Source: Mercurialis annua (Eukaryota; Streptophyta; Magnoliopsida; Malpighiales; Euphorbiaceae). From it: 64,000 nt of DNA. Of this stretch, positions 1 through 12,114 are shown one piece after another (within the stretch, counting starts at the first letter, position 1; each line of letters begins with the position of its first letter). The notes under the pieces were generated by a model that ran no database searches, was not told the origin of the DNA, and worked only from the letters and a program-made list of their open reading frames with translations. The stretch covers positions 38,531,001 through 38,595,000 of the forward strand of contig NC_065577.1 in NCBI RefSeq assembly GCF_937616625.2, given 5' to 3'. The translations under genes were made by a program, and so were the position numbers.

Positions 1-1389
1 TCTACTTTTTCCTTTATAGTATTTTTTTTCCTTAACAGTTAATGATATCTTAATTCTATATTATATATTTTTTAATTTATGTCAATTGTGTTCCTAGAAA
101 ATTGTGTAAATTGCTGATTATACTAATACTAATATATTTGTTCACTCTGTCAAAAAAAAAATTGTTCACGAAGTACTGAAAAATAAAGTATTTGGATTCT
201 AAATTCCAAAACAAATTCGAACGTTATGTCTAAGCAGAACCTCACAAATACACACTGATTTAACACAATAAAGAAAAATTCTAGAATATAATTCTCAAAA
301 AAAAAAAGTAAAACAAAACAGAACCTCACAAATTCTAAACCTCTATCTTTATCTGTAGATAAATAGACCAGTTTTAATTTTAAAATACAAAATAATAATT
401 GATGCCAAAATTTAGCAAAATCATTAAACTGCCAAGTTGCTTCATCTATCTGTGATGAGCAGGGGGCGAGCATTCCGTCGGTTTTATTAAAATCGAATCA
501 AAATCTTCAAAACCAAATTAACCGATCAAATGTTCAAAATCGAACCAACCAAACATTATAATTCAATGCCTATTTATGCATGTTTTTATAATTCGATGCG
601 CATATTACTAATTGTCAGTCTAAGTACGCTACCGTACGGAACTATATGTTGAGTCATGTCACATCAACGCCGCATAAAAACTTGAATCTTTTATTGAATT
701 ACCGAAAATACACATCTTTTGGTATATTTTACAATTTATTCATTCTAATATAAAGTTATCTGATATAATTAAAGTAAACACTATTTGATATAATATCTGA
801 GCTACCAATTAAATCTTCATACATATTATACACATAGTTTCTTAAGTAAATAATTTTGTTTAATAATTATTGTACAATATAAAGTTATTCTTACCTTTTA
901 TTATTCGTCTTTAGTTAAGTATTAATATTTTATTAATATAAAGAATTTATTAGTGTTGATCAATTAATAAATTCACAAATAATAATATTATTATTATTTA
1001 AGATATAATTATTTGATTTTGAAAAATTAATTGTCAAATTAACTAAATTTATAACATTGTTTCAATTAAATTTTGTATGATTTATATAATTTAAGATCTA
1101 ATTTAATTTAGTTTTTAGTATTAATATCTATCAAATTTTTTATGAATTTGACAAAAACTGTGATTGAATTGTAAAATATGGTAACTGTTAAGTATTTGTT
1201 TTCCAATTATTTAATAGGGAGACTTTGACGTGGCACTTTGTGGCATGACCAGTTCTGACGTGGCGTTTTGTGGCATGACTAGTCAGTATAATTTGGCTGG
1301 CGACCATCCAAACGCATTAAATTGCAAAATAATATAAAGATTATACATAAGATAATTTAAAAGATGTGATTAAAACGCTAAACCCACAA
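1..1389. other. AT-rich intergenic DNA
   Basis: No coding region is supported; the open frames here are short and AT-driven. Positions about 480-560 contain a stretch rich in AACCAA/AACCG words, also seen at 3660-3890 and 6250-6600, which looks like a decayed dispersed repeat. Confidence 0.5.
1226..1285. repeat. 30-bp direct repeat, two units
   Basis: Two adjacent 30-bp units (1226-1255 and 1256-1285) share the core TGTGGCATGAC and differ at a few bases. They stand out as a GC-richer patch in AT-rich DNA. Function unknown. Confidence 0.7.
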
Positions 1390-1940
1390 AAAGTTGTATA
1401 TTTGTTTTTGCAATTATTCTATTTTACCTGATCATGATATATATATATATATTTTGTGGTTATGACATAAATATGTTGATGATTACAGCTCAAACACTTT
1501 CCATGAGTTGCTACTTTATAATTTAAATTTATAGTTGCTTACTTATTACTAAATTGTTATGGATTATCTTTCAAAAAAATTGAGATATTAGAGCAAAACT
1601 AATTAATAGTTAAGAACCGTCTGCCAAACTATAGATTTCTCAACAATATGTACTGGTATTGTAGTTAAATGTGCAATTTAAACTTAATTAAATGATCATT
1701 TGATAATTGTAATAGATTATAGTCCAATTTGGTTATCAATTTTTTATGAAGTTGTAATTAGATTCCTAACCAGTTAATTAAGAAAAGAATATATTATGGT
1801 AAGGGTAGCTTATACAAATATGATTTCTAGATATCAAAAGGGGATGTACGAATCGAGATGTGGCATCACTTGAAGATTATTTCAATATTGATTATTATAT
1901 TGTTTCTAAGATCATTTGTAGTTGAAAAAAATTCAACTAA

Positions 1941-2494
1941 TCTATACTATATATAAAAGCACGGATAGGGGGACAGGCAAATTTACTGAATAATCCTTTC
2001 CAGTTTACTACTAAATAAAGGTTTTATAGTCATTGACTAATTAATTATTTAATTAATTACTATTGTAGTTAAAGTCCTAATTTGAATAGGTAGCTAAATT
2101 ATCTCCAATTTAATTTATAGTATGTCAAAATAACTAAATTGTCTTCAAATTAGTAGGAATACCTATCTTTTAGTTTGATTGAACTACAAAATTAAAATAT
2201 TGTATTTGGTCAATATATTATTATTTAAATTTCTATCTTATTATTTGTAAAAATATTATTATTAAAATTAAGTTAATTATTTAATTATGGTTATTATAAA
2301 TTCAAAAGAAGAATAAATTTAGTATGGAAAAAAATTTAATAACCGAGTATATTATATTTACTTTTACAAAAAATCTTAGCTAATTTAATATTAATTATAA
2401 ATAAAAAAATTGATATAATTATAATAAATTTACTAATATATTCATTGAGAAGTTACGTTACGAGCCACGTGCATAGCACGTAATGCGAAACTAG
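1941..2494 (+). mobile_element. Non-autonomous Helitron, 554 bp
   Basis: The left end starts with TC (TCTATACTATATATAAAAGC). The right end has a perfect 6-bp stem with a 3-nt loop (ACGTGC-ATA-GCACGT, 2467-2481), then nine bases and CTAG. The element sits between host A (1940) and T (2495), with no target duplication. These are the classic Helitron end rules. No Rep/helicase coding is present. The matching place in duplicate unit B (about 5368) has no insert, so this copy moved in after the local duplication. Confidence 0.82.
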
Positions 2495-2629
2495 TCTTTT
2501 TAAATACAATCAAATCAAATTCAGATATATGAAGAAAATAATTATAATTTTTTTACTATTTTTTCAAATAATCCTTTTTAAAGCATTTAATTGTAAACAA
2601 AGGATCAACCTGATTTTCAAAATTTGTAT

Positions 2630-2900
2630 CAAAAAATATAATTTAACATTTTTAAGCCAATTAGATCCCTAAACTTGTATTTTGAAATCAAATAAAACAC
2701 TTTTCCCAATTAGATTCTCAAATTTATATATCAAAATCAAATAAATCCGCGTTTGAGGTAGTACAAATTGACTTAAAATAAGAGAGTTTGAAGATCTAAT
2801 TGGCTCATAAAATAAAAAATGTTGACCCCAAAACAAGTTAAAATGCATGTATTTACTTCCGAAATACAAATTGAAGGCTGGGACTAGGATGACCATTTGT
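2630..2900. repeat. Imperfect inverted repeat, MITE-like
   Basis: The left part near 2650-2700 (phrase CCAATTAGATC) recurs inverted near 2795-2815. The arms are diverged and no clear target duplication was found, so this is only a candidate old MITE. Confidence 0.35.
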
Positions 2901-4218
2901 TCATTTGACTTTGCATCAAGGAGGTCTAATCAAAAATGCAAACAAAATTTAGAATTATAAGACGAACACTTGAGCAATTATTAGATGAACACGCGGAGCT
3001 TAATACCGGAAAACATTCAAAAAAAATCCCCCCTGTTCTTTTTATACTGCATTAAACTCTTCCAATGCAACTTACCATTACTCCAAAACCAACCTTAGAA
3101 AATAAAAAATCAACCCCTAGTTCATCGAGGGGGAACCCAAATCATTTTTTAAACACATATGCCAGCTTTAAAATGTTCAATTTTTTTAAGATGAGCGATT
3201 CGGATATTTTGCTCATCCCTAGTATTAGAGAGAGTTCTCTACCCATTTCCTTCCCAAACAAATGAAATCTAGGACTTCTAATCATAAGATCTACTTATAA
3301 CATTTTTTCACATACTTTAAAACCATATTTATAATGATTTCTTTTTCTCTCAATTTTAAACAATTGATTACCAGATGTTAGAATACATAAATCACATATT
3401 TTGCAATTGAATTTTAATCATGCTCCTCCTAGTCATGATCAGCTTTTAGATTTTTTTAATTCGAGAATAAGAGACAGAAATTTAAAAATAAAAATAGCTA
3501 ATGGTTACAAAGGGATGAAAGTTTTGATTAGCAATATATCTCCCAAAATATATAATTACCAAAGTTCCTAGATTAGAAGCTAGCAAGCACATAGAATAAC
3601 TTTTTTCTTTAAAAATTGATAGAAGTGAGCAAAGGATGGAATCGTTTAAAATTTGATTGATTAAACCAAAATCCAATCAACCAAATTACTTTATCTCTTG
3701 TTCAAATTGACCAAATTAACCAAAACCGCATTAAACAAAATCTTCAAAATACAATACAAACTTAACAAATTAGCCGGTTAATTTGATTAAACCAAATTAA
3801 CCAAACTTATCAAATTAACCGTGACCAATTTGCTAATCAAACTAAACCAACCTTAACCAAAATAAATCGGTTAATTTGATTAATTCAATTTAAATCCAAT
3901 TTAAGAGTTTAAACTTACTTTCTTTGCAAACTTTATAAACACTTAAGTATCAAACATACACAAGCTTTTCTAATTCAAAACCCACAGGAAGCTGACAATG
4001 ATCTCTCAATTTAAACTTCTCCATTAAAAACTATTATTAAGACGGAAACTATAGCACATTTTAAAGAAAACAAATTACAAAAAAGATGATGTCATAAACT
4101 GTATAACCTCTAAAATTGTTATCCAACTCCTTACCAAAAATGTCATTAGAAAATTAGGGAAACTATCTGATAGCATATTTGAAGAAAACAGGAAAGGGAA
4201 GGGAGAAAAAAGAACCCG

Positions 4219-4315
4219 TCATTTCCCCTTGCTACGCTTAATAGCTCCCTTTCCTTGGCCCTTCTTTGGTGCTCCTATTCCACGGCGCTTCTATATTTCA
4301 AGCTTCGATAAGCGC
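4219..4315 (-). pseudogene. Duplicated last exon of the S33-type gene, nonsense-mutated
   Basis: This 97-bp block is a near-copy, at an offset of exactly 2700 bases, of exon 2 of the ribosomal protein gene at 7015-6919. The splice acceptor AG is kept just upstream on the minus strand, and the final stop codon is also kept. One change turns a leucine codon into TAG at 4293-4291, nine codons into the exon, so the exon cannot encode the normal basic tail. No copy of exon 1 lies nearby: the duplicated unit breaks inside the intron. It is most simply a partial pseudogene. If used as an alternative terminal exon, it would give a protein truncated after SKLEI. Confidence 0.85.
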
Positions 4316-4637
4316 CTGGAAATCATAACGAGAGAGGATTAATGAAACATCTGTTTACTATAAAATTGTTAGTCAAATTACTCAAATGTAACCATGAAGG
4401 CTTTGTTTCCATACGAGTGGTGTTGTTAACATTAATAACATGTTGTATTCCCTATCGAACTTGTATGTCAATATTTAAACGCCATCAGAAAATAACAGAT
4501 AAAAGAGATATATAACTTGTATCAAGGGCTTAAGTGGTCCATTAATAACTTAAAGAGCTTATGTGTTCTTTTTATATAACTTAAAAGGGTTTTTGTATCT
4601 TTTTCCTAAACTTAAGTTATGACTTTTTAAGCAAACT

Positions 4638-4684
4638 ATATGTTAGCAAATGGAAACTATATTTTAGCAAATGGAAACTATATT
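4638..4684. repeat. Short tandem repeat of about 21 bp
   Basis: The phrase TTAGCAAATGGAAACTATAT occurs twice back to back near the left edge of duplication unit B. Confidence 0.7.
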
Positions 4685-7200
4685 TTTACAATTATTTTAA
4701 TCAATGAATATTTATTTATAAATCTTTTTTTTAATTACCCTATATTACCTGCTCATGATATATATATTTTGTGGTCACAGTATAAATATGCTGATGAATA
4801 TAACTCAAATTATTCTATGAGTTGCTACTTCATAACCTGATTTTATATTTGTGTGCTTAGCTATATTTTGTCCTTCTTCAAATAATTCTTATGAATGAGA
4901 TATTGGAGTAAAACTAATAGTCTTTGTTTCAAAGTAGTTAAAAGATGCTATATTTAAATAAAGAAAAACAAAATTTCTCAAAATAATGATTTTAAATTCA
5001 TATTAATTAAACTCATATTAATTGATTATTATGTGTTAGATATCACCGATAAAACGTTGAGTAGTTGGATTATGATTAACGGGTAGAAACACAAGAAGAT
5101 TAAAGCAGCAGAAGACGAAGAACCGTAAAGATGACTAATTATTAGAGAAGGGACTAGCAGTGGAAGTAAGATAATAATCTTTTAGATTTTTTGTCATCTC
5201 TCTTTGTGCATCTCAAGTCACGCCATCTCCTAACAACCATCTCTTAGCCGGATTCTTAACCAGTTAATCAAAAAGGAAATATGGTATCTCATGCAATAAT
5301 GATTTTTAGATACCAAGGTGAAACATTAGAAATAAAACCACTAAAAGTGATTTTTTCAAGAAATTCACCCTTTTAAATTATACCATTGAATTAAATTCGA
5401 ATAATAGATGAAAATAAATATTATAAATTTCCTTAGCATTTTCTCATTTAATCTTTTTTAAAGTTGTTTTAACTTTGCACCTATGCGGTCTAATTAGGAA
5501 AGCAAACAAAATTTAAAGTTATTAGATGAACAATTTGGCAGATATAGAAAGCAAACAAATTTAAAGTTATTAGATGAACACTTAAGCAGATTTAGATGAA
5601 CACTTAATCTTAATACCAGGAAATAAAAAGCTAAAATTTACCCTTTTTGTTATTCTTATTTTGTCTGCGCAGCTCACAAAAAACCCCTAGTTCTCACGCA
5701 AGAACCCGAATCGTTTATTAAACACGATACGGAACAATTTTACGGATTCCAAAACCAAACGGCCAATGCCGGCTATAAAATGGTCATATTTTTTAGAATT
5801 AGTGAGTCATATTTTTCTCACACCTAGTAATAACGAGAGTTCTCAACCCACTTCCTTTCCAAACAAATGAAAACTAGGACTTCTAATCTTAAGATCTACT
5901 TTCAACATTTTTTCACATACCTTGGAACCATAATTATTATATATTCTTCATCTCACTCTTAAACAATGGATTACCAAATGTTGTTATGCACAAATAACAT
6001 ATTTCGCTCCTCCAAATCATGATCAAACTTTTAGATTTTGTTAATTTAGGAATAGGAGACAGAAAGTTAAAAATAAAAATAGCTAATGATTACGAAGAAA
6101 TAAAAGTTTTGATTAGCAATATATCTCCCGAAGTGCATAATTATCAAAGCTATGATTCTAAGAAGTGGTAGCTAGAAGGCACATAGAATAACTTTCTTCT
6201 TTTCTTTTAACCAGCAAAAAAAATAACTTATTGATTGGACTGAGCAAAGGCTTGGTCCGGTTAAACTTTGACCGATTTAACCAAAATCCAGTCAACCACA
6301 TTACTTTATCTCTTTATTCAAATTGACCAAATTAACCAAACCCGCATTAAACAAAATCTTAAAATTACAAAACAAACTTATCAAATTAGCCGGTTTATTT
6401 GGTTAAACTGATAAAAATATCAATAAGAATAACTAAAAATAAATAAAAAATATATATTAATACAGTTTATCAGTTAATCAAATTTTTAAAACTCTTAACC
6501 GTGACCAAACTAAAAAATTTGCTAATCAAACAAAACCGACCTCAACCAAAATAGATTGGTTAATTTGATTAATTCGATTTAAATCCAATTTACGAGTTTA
6601 AACTTACCTTCTTGGCAAATTTTGTAAACACTGAAGTATCAAACATACACAAGCTTTTCTGAATTCAAAACCCACTGGAAGCTGACAATGATCTCTCAAC
6701 TTGAGCATTTATGTCGCCTCCATTAAAAACCATTATAAAATCGGAAATTATAGCACGTCTTGAAGAAAATAAGTAACAAAAAAGATGATGTCATAAAACT
6801 GTATTACCTCTAAAATTGTTATCCAACTCCTTACTAAAAATGTTAATAGGAAATAAGGAAAACTATCTGATAGCATATTTGAAGAAAACAGGAACGGGAA
6901 GGGAGAAAAAAGAACCCGTCATTTCCCCTTGTTACGCTTAATAGCTCCCTTTCCTTGGCCCTTCTTTGGTGCTCCTTTTCCACGGCGCTTCAATATTTCA
7001 AGCTTCGATAAGCGCCTGGAAATCATAATGAGAGAGAATTAATGAAACATCTGTTTACTATAAAATTGTTAGTCAAATTACTCAAATGTAACCATGAAGG
7101 CTTTGTTTCCATACGAGTAGTGTTGTTAACATTAAGAAAAGGCCATATATTCCCTATCTAACTTGTATGTCAATATATAAACGCTATCAGAAAATAACAG
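4670..7200. repeat. Local tandem duplication, unit B
   Basis: Partner of unit A (1390-4500). It holds the functional last exon of the S33-type gene at its right end. It lacks the Helitron of unit A. It has its own small repeat: GCAAACAAA-TTTAAAGTTATTAGATGAAC appears twice near 5500-5580. No other coding region is supported inside the unit. Confidence 0.85.
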
Positions 7201-7462
7201 ATAAAACAGATATATAGATAGAGAAAAAGAATAGGGATTACTGTTGTTCTAAGCGAGCCATGACGAGAGGGTCATCTCTCTTTATGTCATGAGGATACCA
7301 TTGTGCTACTTTCTCACCAATTAGCTTCTTCCGTAAAATTTTATGGGGAGACCGCTGTCCTGTTGGGTTAAGTACGTGCCCAAATATCCTTGCTCTTGCT
7401 TCAGCCACTCCCGTTGTCACTGCTGCAGCTATAATACTTTTAAGACTGCCACCAACACTCAT
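6919..7462 (-). CDS. Mitochondrial small-subunit ribosomal protein S33 family (yeast S27-type)
   Basis: Two exons on the minus strand: 7462-7242 and 7015-6919, joined by a GT-AG intron. They give a 105-residue protein ending in a stop at 6921-6919. Exon 1 encodes the start and the family core (EARARIFGH near residue 22, then NPTGQRSPHKILRKKLIG and VAQWYP). Exon 2 encodes RLSKLEILKRRGKGAPKKG and a very basic tail. Both match the plant MRP-S33/S27 family, which sits in the small subunit of the mitochondrial ribosome. Length and basic character fit the family (about 100 residues). The splice restores the frame exactly (CAA CA/G CGC). The start is the first ATG, in a purine-rich leader. A 5'-leader intron is possible: an acceptor-like site lies just upstream, and a perfect CAG/GTAAG donor lies at about 11384. 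The last exon has a mutated duplicate 2.7 kb downstream. I am sure of the family; cell location is inferred from it. Confidence 0.9.
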
Positions 7463-7914
7463 CTTTTCCCTTGTGTTTTCCTATTTCAAGAAATAAGCCA
7501 AATGGAATAAATATTCAGTTTTTGAATTGAAGAGTTTCTTTGTTTGTTTTTAAAAAATAAGCATGTGTAGCTTATCAATAAAGAAATAAAAGGATAAAGA
7601 CCCTAATTTTCAATGATCAATAGAATCTTTGATATACACCCTGAAAAGATTAAGAAAAGAAGAAGCAGCTAACCTGAGAATTCAATAAAATTAAAAGGAA
7701 CTAACACTAGACTAACGGAAAGAACAGATAACGCATCAGTGTAGCAGAGAAGGGCTATATAAGAGCCTAGAGATAAAAAAAGGATCACAATAAACCAAAA
7801 AGAAGCAGCTTGCATAATCTTGACAGCATACTATTTTATCGCATTACATGTGACCTATCTTTTTGATATCCATTGAGCAGAGGAACATATAATATAATTG
7901 CATTAATCTATACA
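7463..7914. other. Upstream region of the S33-type gene
   Basis: AT-rich DNA holding the presumed leader and proximal promoter of the minus-strand gene. A donor-like site (CAG/GTTAGC on the minus strand) lies near 7673, and could belong to a leader exon. No clear TATA box was chosen. Confidence 0.35.
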
Positions 7915-8049
7915 CAAGGTAGCACAGACACGGAAACAGCAAACGGTGTTATTTTAAGGTTTCCTATGTAAAAAATGAAGTTTCCCGTCCGAAACGTCAA
8001 GTGTCTAAAACGGGACACATCGATAGAATGAAGTGTGCGTGCTACCTAG
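7915..8049. mobile_element. hAT-type MITE, 135 bp (family shared with 22586-22752)
   Basis: Flanked by a perfect 8-bp target duplication TCTATACA (7907-7914 and 8050-8057), the size made by hAT transposases. Its ends are inverted (CAAGGTAGCACAGACAC against GTGTGCGTGCTACCTAG). Interior words such as AATGAAGTTTC and GTCCGAAAC are shared with the copy in the ADF intron. It has no coding capacity. Confidence 0.88.
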
Positions 8050-8057
8050 TCTATACA

Positions 8058-11000
8058 TATAATAAGAAACAAAGAGTGTCATCAAATAACCGGCTTATTA
8101 TCTGCAGCTTAATTCATTGAAGAAACTAGTTAACTTTAAGACAACTTGAGCAATTTGATAGCATTTAAAACAGCTCAATGTAATCACTAGTCTGTATTGA
8201 TTTCAAATTCAATTTCAATTTTAATTTTGCAATTTAAAGAACAGAAAAAGGAAAAATTAGATTAAAACATTAAAAAAAAATGACAAGCCCTAATTGAAAA
8301 AATTGACCTCATAGGTCACAAAATGCAGTAATGTCTATCGAAAAAATTGATCTTAGGATCACCCACCAAACACAGAAACAATTAAAACCGTATAATAATT
8401 ACATTTCTTATAGCCCATTCAAAATAAAACCAACAGATAATCAACAGTTATAAAAATAAATATCAGCTCAAAATTTTATCAAGCGAAACATAACTAGCAC
8501 GTACTTGAGAAAAAGAAGCTAAAAGACTTATCCAGATTTTCTTTACACTTCATATGGCACATATAATACATGCATTTCAATTATGAGTAACCAATTTCAA
8601 TTATCAATAAAAAAAGAACAAACCACAGAGTATAAGGAAATCTATAATATCTATATACATAGTATAAAAGAGAAGTCATTTCACTGTACAATGAATAGTG
8701 AAATGCCTTCTCTTTTATAATACCCTTTTCTATATATCTTCTGTGTTTAACGAATGGCCACATGGGTTACTACTGTTTATACCCTTCTTATGAAGCTTGG
8801 CCCTTTATCTTGCATAGGGGTCACTTTTAGGGGTCACTGATCATCCGTGCAGTTTTCGACACCTGCCTAAATCGGATTGGTTGTGTTATGTGCTGCGTTG
8901 GCTTCCTTACAGCCATGTTTATAATTGTGACTTTCCTTTTTTATCCCTATCATGAAGTACTATATAAGTCGGTGATGAAAATCAACACAATACCCTTTTA
9001 GCTTATTTTGTTCTTTTGGGTATGCTATTTTTATTTTTTAAGAGCTGTTTCTATCTATTATCTGCATTTACTATAGTCTATTGAATTTTAAAATTCAGTA
9101 AATCAAGTTTCCTTTTATATGTGCAGGAATTACAGAATCAGATTGTGGTAGTAATCATTCAGGATGATTAACTTCAGTTTATTCTTCTATTTAGCATTTT
9201 AGACTGCTTTTTTCTAATCTGAATTTTTGATTATTCAGATAACACTGCTTGCTCAGCTGAACTGTGATCTAAAGGTATAATCTTTGTTTTTTCTTTTTAA
9301 ATGACCAACTTAAAAATGGATAATCTAATACTGAAAATTAACTCTATCAAACTGCTTATGTTTTGCTTGATTGACCATATCTTTAAAATTGATTTCGCTC
9401 TCAGGACTGCTTTGGATTTGTTCAGCTACTTATACAGATAATTTTGACTAACGTTCACACCTATGATAAGTTGGACACAATACCATGACCATAGACATCA
9501 ACAGCATTAGGCCACAATTAAAAAGGAAATCATATATCATGTTGCCGACAACTAAGGACACAGATCAGTTAAGGACATTTACAAGTTTATCTACTGAGTG
9601 TTGTGCTTGGAAACAGTAAACTCAAACATGAGAAGAGGCAACTAAACAAAAAATATTAAAACTAATTGATAACAAAAAATTGATATCATTGATCTAAATT
9701 TCATAGCAAATTTTTGTATTAAGGGGAAGTATTTAATGTTGGAATGCCTTTGTTATTCAATGAAGATGCTACTGTTTTTTTTTTAATTTGATTGCATTAT
9801 ATGCTTATAAAAGAATTTGATTATAAGTAAATATTACTTAAAATTATAATAATAATAATAAAGTTTAAGTCATCTCTGTTAATTAAAACACATTAAAATA
9901 AATTATAATTAGAAAAATCCAATACAAGGCTCTTTATCGACTTTATTTTCTAAAAAATTAAAGTTTGTAAATGGTGATGTTTCTAAATTTTGATATCTTA
10001 AATTATCCATAAAAATGGTTGAATATATAAATAATTAATGCTCATATTAATTTTTTTGGCAAGACAACAATTTAAAAAGAATTAATAGGTTTACGAACAT
10101 AAAAAGCATTAATCTCACCGAACACTTAGCTCAAATAACTGGTTTAAAAAAGCAAAAATAGAAACTCAGATCATAGCAATCTACTAGCAAATATTGAACT
10201 AAACTATTACTACTGTAAGCATAGAAAATTTAAGTGGGTCTTTTCAAGGTACAACTACAAGTTTTAGGTTACATCTTTGAATTTAGTTTTCTAATAGTTT
10301 TGATTTACTTGAATAGTTAAAATTAGACTCAAACATTACTAAAATATTATATATGTTAAAACTGAAAACTATCAACTAAAAAATTAAATTAGAAAATTTG
10401 GGTGAGGGTGACACAATTAATGAAGTTGTGAAAATTTTAAATTCTAAATTTACTGAAAAAGTTTGATTCTTTTTTCGTTTGAAATACTGAACTTTAGTTC
10501 GTTTGTTTAGCTATGACAGTTTTTTTTTTTTGAATGTTTATGACTACTTGACTACCGTTGCGCCTGTTTTGTTGAACTTTAAAATATAAGGTATACCGAT
10601 AATGGTCGTTTAACTATGACTACTAATTACTTAAAATTAAAACTCTTATAAATATTTTGAATTCATGAATCTATTTCTTTTAAATCGATTAATCCGAAGC
10701 ATTGCGAGGGTTCCGTACTAGTATTATATATTAGATTAGCGTTATATAATATGAGTTCTTCAAGTTAACACAAGGCTGAAGAAGTTTTCGTGCAACATAG
10801 ATTAAAACTAGTGCAAACAAACATATGAACTTGCTAGTTGCCCACAAAATGGCTCATAAAGTGTTCCTGTAATTAAGCATATCGCCACTTTCACTTTCAA
10901 AAGAGTATTTCCCATAGAAAAACAGCTAATATGAGTACTGAATTCAGGTCATTAGATGTTAAAATATTTATATTGCCTATTGATTTTGTAAAATTTGGGA

Positions 11001-11383
11001 TTGGTAAAGAATGCAAGTACAAAATGCAGACTTGTTTTTGAAGTTAAAATGCATTTTAGAATAACTAAATTTGCTTAAATATTGAAAAAATGCAGCATAT
11101 ACCATTGATTTGTATCAGCATTTGGTAACATTTGAATAACCAAAATCATTAACGGAGCGATTCGTTTAACAATATAACAAAAAACATCAACAAATACCCT
11201 AAATGCCCTGTCTGGAAGCTAACAATCAAATAAACAAGAAATCTCATCCAACAAAACAAAAACAGAAGAATGCAAAGAAAATGAGAAATCAGAAACAAAA
11301 GAAAAGCATGCAAAACCCATCAGTCACAAACCAACAAGATAAGGAAATCTGAGTAAAAGAATTAACATATAGGCACATCCTTA
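8058..11383. other. Intergenic DNA, no gene supported
   Basis: About 3.3 kb of AT-rich sequence. Region 8780-9450 is less AT-rich and could be exon-like or an unrecognised RNA, but no frame or family was recognised. Near 10690-10735 a weak hairpin followed by TACTAGT resembles a decayed Helitron 3' end. If the S33-type gene has a long leader intron, it would span this stretch. Confidence 0.4.
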
Positions 11384-11680
11384 CCTGAGAAAGAGCAGCG
11401 GCTGTAAGTGGGGCGCCGGCGAGACTGAAGTAGTGGAGGGACACAAGCAGCAAGATTAGAGCAGCAACGATGGAAGTAGAGCGCCGGCGAGACTGAAGAC
11501 ACGAGCAGTAAGATTAGAGCAGCGACAGTGGAAGTGGAGCGCCGGCGAGACTGAAGCGAGCAGAGGGACACGAGCAGCGGAGGGAAAGGATTAGAGCATC
11601 GACGGTGGTTGAGCAGCAAAGGTGGAGGAGGAGCAACAGTGGTGGCAACGGCGATGACCAGTGGAGGTGCAGAGGAGAGA
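11384..11680 (-). repeat. GC-rich imperfect repeat with a strong splice donor
   Basis: The phrase GCGCCGGCGAGACTGAAG occurs three times (about 11412, 11491, 11540), spaced by AGCAG/ACGAGCAG words, in otherwise AT-rich DNA. On the minus strand the block ends with CAG/GTAAGG, a consensus donor (11384/11383). It may be the 5' non-coding exon of the downstream minus-strand S33-type gene, whose ATG is 3.9 kb away. It could equally be a captured fragment. The open frames across it are low-complexity and not supported as protein. Confidence 0.4.
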
Positions 11681-11833
11681 AACGATTATTTTTTCAAAAT
11701 CACAAATTAGGTCAGGAATGGGAATGATTGGGGTCTTTCTATGGATACTTTATTTTTCAATAACCACCGTTGATTGTAAAATGTTCAATCTACACCATTA
11801 AAACATAATACAGAGTTTTCAATATCTTTTTTT

Positions 11834-12100
11834 GTTATCTACCCAGGTTTTATAATGAATATTGTGTTTGCAATTTTGATATGGTTGGTTGGTTGGTTTT
11901 CATATAATCAAAAAATAAAAAAGACGAGTGGTTTTTGTTAATTATGTTTATGTTTGGAGAATAAATGTAAGTGGTTTCGGTCCCTTTTTTATCTACCCAG
12001 TTTTGTTTTTTAATGTGCAATTTTGATATGGTTGGGTGGTTTTTATTTAATCAAGAAATAAAATTTGTTAATAATGTTTATGTTTGGAGAATAAATGTTA
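11834..12100. repeat. Tandem duplication of about 140 bp
   Basis: Two adjacent units (about 11834-11968 and 11981-12100) share TTATCTACCCAG, GCAATTTTGATATGGTTGG and TTTATGTTTGGAGAATAAATG in the same order. The second unit runs into a short TA microsatellite (12101-12114). Confidence 0.8.
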
Positions 12101-12114
12101 TATATATATATATA

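Larger units (their letters stand above)
1390..4500. repeat. Local tandem duplication, unit A
   Basis: This stretch matches 4670-7200 in order and orientation. Clear anchors are 1430-1530 with 4750-4840, 3270-3340 with 5870-5940, and 4180-4440 with 6880-7120. In the last anchor the offset is exactly 2700 bases. The unit includes the last exon of the S33-type ribosomal gene. Unit A also carries a private Helitron. Divergence is moderate, with many substitutions and small indels, so the duplication is not recent. Confidence 0.85.

Noticed and set aside
3065..3265. 66-codon plus-strand frame (MQLTITPKPTLENKK)
   Set aside because: Not kept open in the duplicate unit near 5640-5850 and no recognisable motif.
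8960..9300. Possible C/D snoRNA (GTGATGAAA box)
   Set aside because: No matching D box or terminal stem at a reasonable distance.
10690..10735. Decayed Helitron 3' end ending TACTAGT
   Set aside because: Hairpin imperfect and no left end found; mentioned only as a possibility.
11362..11619. 85-codon minus-strand frame rich in Ser/Arg/Leu
   Set aside because: Produced by the GC-rich repeat; low complexity and no start context or homology.
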